From assembly GCF_008728515.1 (NCBI RefSeq), contig NC_044984.1:99681181-99745180 (forward strand): a stretch of 64,000 bases of DNA, written 5' to 3'. Below, piece by piece: positions 1 to 9,770 of the stretch. The DNA comes from Papio anubis. Its lineage: Eukaryota > Chordata > Mammalia > Primates > Cercopithecidae. Below the pieces are notes generated by a model. The model saw only the letters and a list, made by a program, of their open reading frames with translations, was not told the DNA's origin and made no database searches. Position numbers and translations under genes: made by a program. Every line of letters begins with the position of its first letter. The first letter of the stretch is position 1.

Positions 1-1489
1 GCCTTTCAACATTCCGTACTGTGGCAAATTCACTTGGCTGATTTCACTGGCGTTATTGACAATCATTATCCAAAGAACAAATGGTTTGATTTTATAAAAA
101 TGACGTCTTGGGTGGTCCCTCGATTAACCAAAGATCAGCCCATTCCTGAGGCTGTTACAGTGTTCACTGATGGCTCCAGTAATAGCAATGCTGGTTATGT
201 AGATCCTACAGAAAAGCTTATTTCTACCTCTTACACCTCTGCTCAAAAGGCAGAGTTAATTGCTGTGATTACTGACTTACAGGATTTCCCCAAACCTTTA
301 AATATTGTCTCTGATTCTGTTTATGTTGTACATGCCACTAAAAATAAAGAAACCGCTACTATTAAACATATTGATAATTCTGAATTGGCTTCTTTATTTT
401 CAAGGTTACAACAGGCGGTTCGCCAACGTGGACACCCTTTCTATATTACGCATATTAGATCTCATACCACTTTACCAGGACCCATGTCTGCCAGTAACCA
501 TGAAGTCGACTGTTTGGTCTCTTTTGCAACCCAAGAAGCTCGGGAGTTCCATAATCTCACTCATGTCAATGCTGCTGGATTAAAAGGTAAATTTGCTCTT
601 ACCTGGAAACAGGCTAAGCTTATTATCCACCACTGCCCTCAGTGCCAAGTTTTTCTACTTCCAAATCAGGAACCTGGCGTTAATCCCAGAGGCCTAACTC
701 CTAATGCTTTATGGCAAATGGATGTGACCCATGTTAGCTCCTTTGGCAGACTGTCATATGTGCATATCCCTGTAGATACCTTCTCAGGTTTTATCTGGAC
801 TACTTGCCAAACAGGGGAAGGCACGGCCATGTTAAAAAACATCTGTATTGTTGCTTTGCAGTTACGTGGCTTCCATATCAAATAAAGACAGTCAATGCCC
901 CTGGATATGTTAGTAAGCTTTTGATTTATTTATGCAACAGTGGGGAATTTCCCATATTACTGGAATCCCTTACAATCCTCAGGGACAGGCTGTGGTGGAA
1001 CAGGCCAATCTCACTTTTAAAACCCAATTGTCCAAACAGTCTGAACAACAAAAACATAATTTAACTACACCCCACTCCCAATTACATTTGACATTGTTTA
1101 CTTTAAATTTTTTAAATGTTCCTAAAGATAATAATCTAACTGCAGCTGAACACCATTATACAGGCAAAAAATTCTCCCTAAACGAAGGCAAACTAGTGTT
1201 ATGGAAAAACTCCCAAACCAATACCGGGGAACCTGGCACAATTATAATGTGGGGAAGAGGATATGCTTGTGTTTTACCAGGAGATCATCAATCCCCTGTC
1301 TGGGTACCCACCAGGAGACTCAAGCTTCGGATGAATATTGACAACAAAAACCACAGGGAAAAGACGTCCGTGTCAGAGACCGCCCTCAGACGTGGTGAGA
1401 TCTGTGCCAACTCCTTAGAAGCTGGCACACCAAATCACAATGGGTCTCATTCAGTCCTCCCTGATGGCAATGGAGACCCATCTAACTAA
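1..1489 (+). pseudogene. pol: Endogenous retroviral pol, C-terminal part (RNase H and integrase), frameshifted
   Basis: The frame is open from base 1 to a stop at 883-885 and holds the end of RNase H (acidic blocks FTDGSS, KAELIAV, VSDSVY and a late NHEVD) followed by the integrase zinc domain (HH...CPQC, about 550-655) and the first catalytic Asp (MDVTH, about 718-732). Homology then moves to a second frame near a run of six A at 834-839. There the second catalytic Asp is replaced (TVNAPGY, Asp to Val, about 889-909). A third frame takes over near 925-932 and carries the catalytic Glu (VVEQAN) and a GPY/F-like C-terminal region to 1489. With two frameshifts and a missing active-site residue, the integrase is inactive. 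The 3' end overlaps the start of env, as is usual in this retroviral class. Confidence 0.88.
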
Positions 1490-3561
1490 TCCCACTTCTC
1501 CTGATTACCTTTCTTTTTCTCCTTACAAACCTAAAAATCTCACCATTTCTATTAGCCTGAAAATAACATCCCTCTGTTCTTCTCTTCCTCCTTCAGCACT
1601 GAATCTCGCTTACACTAGGTTTTATTTAATGATTCGCCTCCTTATACTTTCTGTCTCACCAGTTTCCTCTCACACTGATTTACCTGTTACACAAAATTAT
1701 TCTTACTGGGCTTATGTGCCTTTTCCTCCACTTATTCAACCTCTCACCTGGATGGACGCTCCTGTGGAAATCTACACTAATGACAGTGTGTGGATGCCTG
1801 GAGCTACAGATGACCGTTGCCCCGCTCAACCAGGAGAAGAAGGCACTGCATTTAATGTTACCATGGGTTATAAATACCCCTCTCTGTGCCTTGGACGTGC
1901 ACCTGGTTGTATCCATCTACAAACTCAAGTATGGACTGCTTATCTTCCGGAGAGATCAACTACAGAGGAACTGGGACATTTAGTCTCTGCTGGCCTCTCC
2001 CTTTTTCCTTTAAATCAAATGAAAGGGGAAGTAATGGGAATAATTGAAAATACCCCATATTTTCAATATAACCCTGCAGGAAAACCATGCCCTAAAAATT
2101 TTGAGGGCCCATCTAAAACTTTAATTTGGGAAGACTGTGTTAACTCACATGTAGTAATATTAAAAAATGTCTCATATGTTTTAGTAATAGACTGGGCACC
2201 AAAGGGCTATTTAAAAAACAATTGCTCCTCTGGCAGATGGGAATGCCTGAGGCTACTTATTTTATTTCTTATCGGGAGAACGAGAATCATCATTCTACTT
2301 TGCATAGGAGGTTCAGCTCGTTCTTTCCCTTAAAATGGGAAGATAAAGGCATTACTCTCCTGAGACCTCGTATGATATTCCCCATTCTGAGCCCAGAACA
2401 CCCAGAACTTTGGAAATTGGCTATTGCCATGTCTGGACTGCGAGTATGGGAAGGGGAAACTATTCTGTCTGTTGTCCCCGATACCATCACTCTCCCTCAG
2501 TATCAACGTAAACACAGACGTTCTGCTTTGCTTACCTCCAACCTGACTGTTCCCATACAGGGTTGTGTTAAGTCTCCTTACATGCTGCTAGTGGGAAATA
2601 TCAAAATTTGGATGAACAATCAAACTGTTTAATGCATTAACTATCATTTATACACTTGTATTAACTCCCATTTTGACTCCAGGAAAAGTGTAACGTTGGT
2701 TCAAGCTTGAGAAGGAATCCGGATTCCAGTAACTTTGCCCAGACGTTGGGAATCCTCCCCCTCAATACATTTAATTAATGAAATGTTACAGTGAATTCTA
2801 AAAAGATCTAAGAGATTTGTTTTCACTTTAATCGCTGTGATCATGGGCCTAATTACAGTCACTGCACTGGTCATCACTGCCGGAATGGCGTTACACCAAT
2901 CTATTCAAACGGCTCATTTTGTTAGTGATTGGCAAGCCAGTTCCACTCAAATGTGTAATTCTCAACAAGGCATTGATCAAAAATTGGCTAATCAAATTAA
3001 TGATTTAAGACAGTCTGTTATTTGGCTTGGGGATTGGCTAATGAGTCTCGAACATTGCATGCAAATGCAGTGCGACTGGAATACCTCTGATTTCTGCCGT
3101 ATTCCTATAATGAAACTGATCACTCATGGGAAATGGTCAAAGGACACCTTCTAGGTAGGGAAGATAATTTATCATTGGATGTAACTAAATTAAAGAAACA
3201 AACTCTTGAAGCCTCTCAAGCTCATTTATCCATTGTGCCTGGAGCTGAGGCGTTAGATCAGGTGGCAGAAAATCTTTCCGGACTAAACCCCCCGACTTGG
3301 ATTAAGTCTATTGGGGGCGCCACTGTAGTAAATTTTGGAATTATGTTTCTCTGTCTAATTGGCTTGTCTTTAGTGTGCTGGACCAGTCAAAGAATCCTGC
3401 GTCAAAATCAAGAGAATGAACAAGCCTTCATCTCCATGGCACATTTATATAAAAAGAAAGGGAGAGATGTTGCAGGAAGTCAGGAACCCCGAATGGAGGG
3501 ATTGGCTGAAGCCATAAATTGTGAAGGGACCCCGAATGGAGGGACTGGAAGAAGAACATAA
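1440..3561 (+). pseudogene. env: Endogenous retroviral env, surface and transmembrane subunits, broken
   Basis: The first frame (1440-2333) carries a hydrophobic leader-like stretch and the N-terminal part of the surface subunit, with blocks typical of HERV-K-class env (TWMDAPVE, CLGRAPGC). Homology changes frame near 2240, continues to a stop at 2630-2632, and is then poorly preserved to about 2800. A basic R-S-K-R cleavage-type site is at 2804-2815, followed by a hydrophobic fusion-peptide-like segment and a heptad region with a C-x6-C cluster (to 3154). Another frame change near 3135-3150 leads to the membrane anchor (about 3325-3390) and cytoplasmic tail. The tail stop at 3559-3561 lies inside the LTR. 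There are at least two frameshifts plus stops, so no full-length protein is possible. Confidence 0.87.
3451..3467 (+). promoter_or_regulatory. Polypurine tract at the 3' LTR boundary
   Basis: A 17-base run of only A and G ends directly before the TG that opens the LTR. This is where plus-strand priming takes place in retroviral reverse transcription, and its position fixes the 5' edge of the LTR at 3468. Confidence 0.75.
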
Positions 3562-4528
3562 ATTGTGAAGATTTCATGGATATGTATTAGTTCCCCAAAT
3601 TAATACTTTTATAATTTCTTATGCCTGTCTTTACTGCAGTCTCTGAACATAAGTTATGAAGATTTTATGGACATTTATCACTTCCCCAATCAATACTCTT
3701 GTGATTTCCTATGTCTGTCTTTACTTTAACCTCTTAATTCCATCATCTTCATAAGCTGAGGATGTATGTAGCCTCAGGACCCTGTGATGATTGTGTTACC
3801 TGCACAAATTGTTTGTAAAGCATGTGTGTTTAAACAATATGAAATCTGGGCACCTTGAAAAAAGAACAGGATGACAGCGATGTTCAGGGAACAAGGGAGA
3901 TAACCATCAGGTCTGACTGCCTGAGAGCCAGGTGGAACAGAGCCATATTTCTCTTCTGAAACAGCCCTGAGAAAGAGAATGTGTTCCTAGGGGGAGGTCT
4001 CTAAAATGGCTGCTGTAGGAATGTCTGTCTTATATGGTTGCAGATAAGGGATGAAATAAGCCCCAGTCTCCCACAGCACTCCCAGGCCTATTAGGACAAG
4101 GAAATTCCTGCCTAGTAAATTGTAGTCAGACTGGTTGTCTGCTCTCAAACCCTGTCTCCTGATAAGATGTTATCAATGACAATGTGTGCCCGAAACTTCA
4201 TTAGCAATTTTAATTTTGGCCCAGTCCTGTGATCTCACTCTGCCCCCATTTGCCTTGTGATATTTTATTGCCTTGTGAAGCATGTGATCTCTGTGACCCA
4301 CACCCTATTCGTACACTCCCTCCCCTTTGAAAATCACTAATAAAAACTTGCTGGTTTTGCGGCTTGAGGGGCATCACGGAACCTGCTGCCATGTGATGTC
4401 TCCCCCAGACACCCAGCTTTAAAATTTCTCTTTTTTGTATTCTTTCCCTTTATTTCTCAGATTGGCCGACACTTAGGGAGAATAGAAAAGAACCTATGCT
4501 GAATTATTGGGGGCTGGTTCCAATATCA
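3468..4528 (+). repeat. 3' LTR of the provirus, MER11-like
   Basis: The element begins TGTTGCAGG after the polypurine tract and ends in CA near 4527-4528, about 1,061 bp. A poly(A) signal AATAAA is at 4339-4344, followed by a GC/T-rich region as expected for R/U5. Two adjacent diverged 91-bp modules lie at 3555-3645 and 3646-3736. The assignment to MER11 rests on remembered similarity and length; another class II LTR is possible. Confidence 0.75.
4339..4344 (+). terminator. Poly(A) signal in the retroviral LTR
   Basis: An exact AATAAA within the LTR, about 190 bp before the LTR end. It would set the end of retroviral transcripts; there is no evidence of present use. Confidence 0.6.
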
Positions 4529-5919
4529 TAGTATTCCTATAACAATGTACTTGCTAGGTCAGTGTTGATCAGCAAATGATCCCAAGGAGACGTGCATGTG
4601 TATCACCTGTGGGTGTCCTAATTTAAGATGCAGATTTGTAGGCCCATATCAAAGTTACTAAATGTGACTCTCTGAGGCTGAGGCCTAGGAATGCACTTTT
4701 ATTAAGAAACTCATCTAATTCTGATGCTTCTTAAAAGCTGAGAACTACTGAACCAGTTTCACCAGACCAGTGTTTCTGTGTTGCATAAGTTCAAGGGGTA
4801 CATTTTCATTGTACTCCACATGCTCCCAGGGTGGCATGTATGTAAAATAAAATCTGAATGGTGCCCCTGGGGCTTTGTAATGGAGAGCTATTGCTTGGCC
4901 TTATCCTACTTTTGCTGTCACAGGCCTTCTCCTAGTAGGTGTGGTTCATTCCCAGTGACACTGAAGAAGCTCTTAGCACCATTCACTGTGGGGAGCTATG
5001 CTATGGAGCATAAGAATTTCATTCCATGCCAATAGGTAGAAATTGCTTCTGATTTATTGTGCAGGGAAATCTAGGTCACAATCTCTAATGGCCAACGAGT
5101 GCTCACTGGATGGCAAGAGAAGCCCATATACCAGGACTATGTGTTTCAAGGGGATGTGGGACTCCAATTGGAACAAAGTAATTTGTTCCAATTACTTTTT
5201 TCTTATTGGCTGTACATTTTGAAAGCCTGTATTCAGGAAACTAAGGAGAGAGGAAGTCAGGAAATGCTGCACAAAATTGCTTTGAACAATTTCTGATCTG
5301 GTTTATTGACTCCTTCCTCAGACAAGTTCTACTTGTACTGACTTCCTGACTCAATGACCATTTGCTCAGCATCCATCAGAGAAATAATAGCTCAAGTCGA
5401 TGGGAGGTTACCCATGCTTACCACGTGTTTGGTTGAGCTCTGGGAATGCAAAGTCAAGTAAAACCCTGATCTTGTGGAGTTTATATTTTAGTTGGTGGGG
5501 TACAGGGGGATCTAAACAAGATATAATGATATCTGGTAAGAAATGTGCCTAAGGTATGGAGGGAAGAAGAATTAATTATTCTTAGGCATATAGAAGCCTT
5601 GTTTAAAAGGCAGCACTTGATGGGCCTTGAAGGCAAAGTATAAAGGTGCTGGGGAGGAAAGCATGCTTGGCGGGAACACCTGCGTGAGCAAAGGTATGGT
5701 GGTGGGAGCCCATGTGGTGAGCTTAGAACACAGTGCTCATGATGAGGAGTGGCCGGAGATGGGTCGGGTGGGGACAAGGCCAGAGGTTAGGGTTGAGTTG
5801 GGACAAGGCTTTGAACGTCTGCTGGAAAGCCTCACCTTTATCTTCTTGGGAAGCCGAGATCGGACATAAAGTAGAATGATGTGATCAGACTTGTTAAGGC
5901 AGAAAGACCACTTGGCATC
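4529..5919. other. Gene-free DNA with weak old repeat traces
   Basis: I see no gene. A perfect 12-bp inverted repeat is present at 5166-5193. The stretch from about 5475 to 5880 (shared phrases with old LINE 3' ends read backwards) may be a very old L2 copy on the minus strand. Short open frames here are not supported by any recognisable motif. Confidence 0.5.
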
Positions 5920-6262
5920 AGCGTGGGGTATGGCTGCTTCCTCTCCTGAATGCCTTCCTTATTGTCTCCATCTGACTAGCACTACTCATATCTAAAGATT
6001 CAGCTCAAGCGTCACTTCCTTTAGGGAGCCCTCCATGATCCTCATGGCCTGGCCACCTACCCATCCCATGGGCCTCCACTGAATCCAACATAAACCTGGA
6101 TCACAGAGCCTGAAACATCTTAGGGCACGTTTGTTTCCCTGCCAGCCTGAGGGTTTGTTGAGGATTGGGCTCCTGTCTGCATCTCTCTATGGCTGGCAGC
6201 TGGCACAGAATCCAGCATTTTATAATGACTCACTAAAAATATTTATGGTTAAATAAATGAGA
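5920..6262 (+). repeat. Ancient L2-like LINE 3' end
   Basis: Phrases typical of L2 3' ends occur in order (a CTCAAGCGTCACTTCCTT-type block, a GCCCTCCATGATCCTC-type block, then an AATAAATGA-type tail at 6252-6262). Heavily diverged. Confidence 0.55.
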
Positions 6263-6289
6263 ATAAGCATCCTCTGCTTTCATGTCTTC

Positions 6290-6762
6290 TAAAGTTGTGC
6301 CATATATAATTACTACCACTGATTGAATCCTAACTGTTTGTGAGGTGCTTTATGATCTCATTTAATTCCCATACAAAACTTAGATGATAATGACAATAAC
6401 AGGACTACTACTATACTAAAACTGTCGCCTGGTGCCTAACGTGCTTGACACTGAAGTGATTGGCTTATATTAACCCATTTAATTCTCATATCAACCCTTT
6501 TATGATCCTGAACAACACAGGCTTGAACTGCTCAGGTCCTCTGATATGCGGATTGTTTTCGACCCAGCCCCAACGGAAAATACTGGGAAACTAGTATTCA
6601 AGGGATGCAAAACTCATACAAGCAGATTCTGCAGGGCAGACTGTGGGACTTGAGTATGTGTGGATTTAGGTACATAGGGGTGGTTCCTGCAACCAATTCC
6701 TTGCAAATACTGAGGGATGATCATATTATTATTTTCCTTTTTTACAAATAAAGAAACTGAGA
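6290..6762 (+). repeat. MIR-type SINE fragments
   Basis: Two blocks resembling the MIR core (TTTAATTCCCATA at about 6361 and TTTAATTCTCATATCAACCC at about 6479) are followed by TTTACAAATAAAGAAACTGAG at 6741-6761, where an Alu has split a further MIR copy. Its continuation (AAAGTAACTTGCTTGTAAGT) resumes at about 7319. Confidence 0.5.
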
Positions 6763-7018
6763 GGCTGGGAGCAGTGGCTTTCATCTGTAATCCTGGCATT
6801 TTGGGAGGTTGAAGTGGGAGGATCACTTGAGCCTAGGAGTTTGAGACCAGCCTGGGCAATATAGTGAGACCTCCATCTACATTAAAAACACAAAAATTAG
6901 CTAGGTGTGGTGGTGCATGCCTGTAGTCTCTGCTCCTCAGAACTGAGGTGGGAGGATGGCTTGAGCCCAGTGAGCTGAGCACACTGCAGCCTGGGCAACA
7001 CAGGAAGACCCTGTGAGG
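6763..7018 (+). mobile_element. Alu (old, AluJ-like)
   Basis: It starts GGCTGGGAGCAGTGGC and ends TGGGCAACACAGGAAGACCC. It is strongly diverged in both arms and inserted inside a MIR. Its A-rich tail has grown into the purine tract that follows. Confidence 0.9.
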
Positions 7019-7306
7019 AAAAGAAAAGAAAAGAAAAAAAAAGAAAAGAAAGAAAGAAGGAGAAAGGAAGGAAGAAGAAAGAGAGGAAGGAAGGAAGAAG
7101 AAAGAGAGAAAGGAAGGAAGAAGAAAGAGAGGAAGGAAGGAAGAAGGAAGGAAAGAAGGGAGGAAGGAGAAGAAGGGAAAGAGAAAGAAAGAGAAAGGAA
7201 GGAATGAGGGAAGGAAGGAAGAAAAAAAGAAAGAAAGAGACAAAAGAAAAGAAAAGAAAAAGAAAAAGAAAGAAAGAAGAAAAGAGAAAAGAAAAGACAG
7301 AAACAG
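7019..7306 (+). repeat. Purine-only (GGAA/GAAA)n tract
   Basis: About 288 bases on the plus strand consist almost only of A and G, in AAAAG, AAGG and GAGGAAGG units. It grows from the Alu tail. The charged or Phe-rich open frames across it are by-products of the repeat. Confidence 0.95.
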
Positions 7307-7342
7307 ATACACAGTGATAAAGTAACTTGCTTGTAAGTGGTG

Positions 7343-7512
7343 GTGAAGTTAGGATTTGGACCCAGGCACCATGGCTGGAGTCTGCGTTCTGTCTGCTGTA
7401 TAGACTCTCCATCCCCTGGGCTTAAGTGAAGTTAGGATTTGGACCCAGGCATTATAGCTGCAGAGTCTGTGTTCTGTCTGCTGTGTAGACTATGTCCATC
7501 CCCTGGGCTTAA
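7343..7512 (+). repeat. Tandem duplication, 83 and 87 bp units
   Basis: Unit 1 (7343-7425) and unit 2 (7426-7512) both start GTGAAGTTAGGATTTGGACC and end with CATCCCCTGGGCTTAA. They differ by a few substitutions and small insertions. The duplicated block is the end of the MIR plus flanking DNA. Confidence 0.9.
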
Positions 7513-8859
7513 AGAGGTTAGGAGGTTTTAGATTATTTAGCTATAAATGGCAGGGCAGGGAGTTGACTCCATGTCTGTCTGGCTCCAAAGTCATAAGCCT
7601 TCAATTTCCTGCCCTGTTCTATCTTAAACATGATGTGAGTGTTTACCAGGGTCATCACTAAGGCATTTAGAAAATGAAATTTCTGCTGAATTAAACACAG
7701 GGAGAAGTCTGATTCATGGTGGGGTTAGCAGCAGCCGGTTGGTGAAGGTGGAGAAACTCAAGGTGAGTGGATTGAATCTGCAAGAAATGGGGATTCAGAA
7801 TGCAGCCTCAATCTAGGACATTTCCAGCCTGAGACATTATCTGAAATCACACCACAATATCTTCAAGCTACAAAACGCTGTAGTAGTTTAATTAATCTTT
7901 TTAAAAAAAATCTGTTGTAGCATTTAAAATCAGAAAATGATGTCCTCATTATCTCTCTGAATCCTGGAACATTCTTCTCTACTAAAGGAGCCTGGATTTG
8001 AAAATCACTTCATTTAGAAATCCCTTTTGAGTCCAGGTTCCAGGTGCAGGAGTCCAAATTCCTTTTGCTTTAGATAATGATTAAATGTCTCCTTTCACCT
8101 TCCAGTTCCCTTCCTCTTTTCCAAGCAATTTAATCTTAACCATTCATGTGTATTGTTTAGTCAGTCATGGCAACAAGGCCATTCGACAGGTCAATTAGCA
8201 ACTAAACTTAGACGTGATATTGACATTCTGGCTGTGTTAGCCACATTTTTGAGATCCTAGTATAAAGGTTTGACGGATCTCCATGATTTGCCAATACACT
8301 TGGACAATGAAGGTGCTGTAATTGCAAAAGAAAAGAAAATTTCAGGACCCTTTAAATGTATTTTGCCAAGGGGGAAGTTAAACCCTGGAAACTGAGTTAT
8401 GTAGCATGTTTGCAACTTACGCTTCTTACATTATAGATTAATTCTCTTCTGCATTGTTCTTGTTCTGTAAATGATTAGAAGAGACCAGAGACCAGAACTC
8501 CTTCCCTTCCAATCACTGACCTTTGTTGCAGATCAACTCCCTACATTTTTCTCTTGTACCTAACTCAGACCAGATGGTACAAAAGAGTCCATGACTGTTA
8601 CATCTTCAGTGTGGAATGTTAAATGTACCTTTCCTGAAAGGAAAAGACCACCTCGACTAATCAGACCATTGCAATTCTGCATTCAGCCTTATATAGAAAA
8701 ATGTTGGAATTCTGCTAAGCTTCCCTAAACCTTGTCTATGTAAACAGTCCCAAACTTCTACACTTCAGAACACTGACTTCCATTCTTTGGAATCTGTGCT
8801 TCCCAAGTGGCCATCTTCAACTTTTGCACTTCAATTCATCTCTCTTCAAACTTGCTTCT
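7513..8859. other. Gene-free DNA
   Basis: AT-rich DNA with no recognisable gene, RNA gene or clear young repeat. The longest frames are short and featureless. Confidence 0.5.
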
Positions 8860-9187
8860 GGCTGGGCATGGTGGCTCATACCTGCAGTCCCAGCACTTTA
8901 GGAGGCTGAGGTGGGAGGATCACTTGAGGCCAGGAATTCGAGACCAACCTGGACAACATAATGTTGAGAGCCCTCCGTCTCTACAAAAAAGGAAAAAAAA
9001 AAAAAACCAAAACACCAAAAAACCAAAAAACATTACCCAGGCATGGAGGAATACACCTGCAGTCTTAGCTACTTGGGAGGCTGACACGGGAGGATCCTAG
9101 GAGTTTGAGGCTGCAGTAAGTTACGATTGTGCCGTTGCACTCCAGCCTGGGTGACAGAGTGAGAACCTGTCTCTAAAAATAAAAAGG
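8860..9187 (+). mobile_element. Alu (AluJ-like)
   Basis: It opens GGCTGGGCATGGTGGCTC, has an A-rich linker around 8992-9030, and ends CTGTCTCTAAAAATAAAAAG. Both arms are present. Confidence 0.92.
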
Positions 9188-9394
9188 CCAACAAAGAAAC
9201 TAGATTCTGACCCTTTTGATTATTTGAGGTTGACAAACAACAATGAAGCAAAAGCAGGCCTGATCTCTGCCCTAATGAGGGATAGTCTAGAGGGAGAGAG
9301 AGAAGCACATCTCAGAATCATATACAAACATGAAAGTGCAACAGTGACAACTGCTTTGAGGATCAACAGGTTCTCTAATAGGGAAATTTAACCT

Positions 9395-9770
9395 CATCAG
9401 GGAGGTTGAGACAAGGCTCAGTGAAGAAGCAACACTTGAGTAAAGCCTGAAGGCTAAGCAGAAATTAATTAGGCAAAGAGGAGAGGGAAGGGTGTTCTAG
9501 GTAGAGGGAACAGCTTCTGCAAAGGCCCAGTGGTGGGGAGGGACCAGCAGTCCAAGGAGCTGAAAGAAGGTGATGAAAGGAGTGCAGGAGCTGAAAGAAG
9601 TAGAAGTAGGAGAGGCAGACAGAAGTCAGACCAAGCAGGGGTTTGTAGGCTCAGTGAAAGACTTGTATTTTTATCATAAGAGCAATGGGAAGCTATTGAG
9701 AGTCCAAGGAAAAGGAGGGGTGGTGATGTGGTCAGTTTACATTCTGAAAGCTGCTCTTTAGTGCAAGGCA
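9395..9770 (-). repeat. Ancient L2-like LINE, minus strand
   Basis: The plus strand shows the reversed L2 end: ACACTTGAGTAAAGCCTGAAGG at about 9432, AGAGGGAACAGCTTCTGCAAAGGCCC at about 9502, and GGAAGCTATTGAGAG at about 9689. This explains the open frames here on both strands. Confidence 0.6.

Larger units (their letters stand above)
1..4528 (+). mobile_element. 3' portion of a decayed class II (HERV-K/HML-like) endogenous provirus
   Basis: The order pol end, env, polypurine tract, 3' LTR is that of a retrovirus read on the plus strand. Its gag, protease, reverse transcriptase and 5' LTR lie left of the window. The RNase H, integrase and env regions resemble the betaretrovirus-like HERV-K superfamily, with an integrase core block LWQMDVTH and env overlapping the pol end. 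The 1.06 kb LTR looks most like the MER11 group (HML-8/HERVK11), but I cannot confirm this without a library search. Every reading frame is broken, so the copy is a fossil. The target-site duplication cannot be tested because the 5' end is missing. Confidence 0.88.

Noticed and set aside
1..3561. Possibility that the retroviral env or pol still encodes a protein co-opted by the host.
   Set aside because: Frames are broken at several places in both genes and the longest continuous env frame covers only part of the surface subunit. No intact unit remains.
6833..7412. Phe/Leu/Ser-rich minus-strand frames resembling membrane proteins.
   Set aside because: They are translations of the purine tract's complementary strand.
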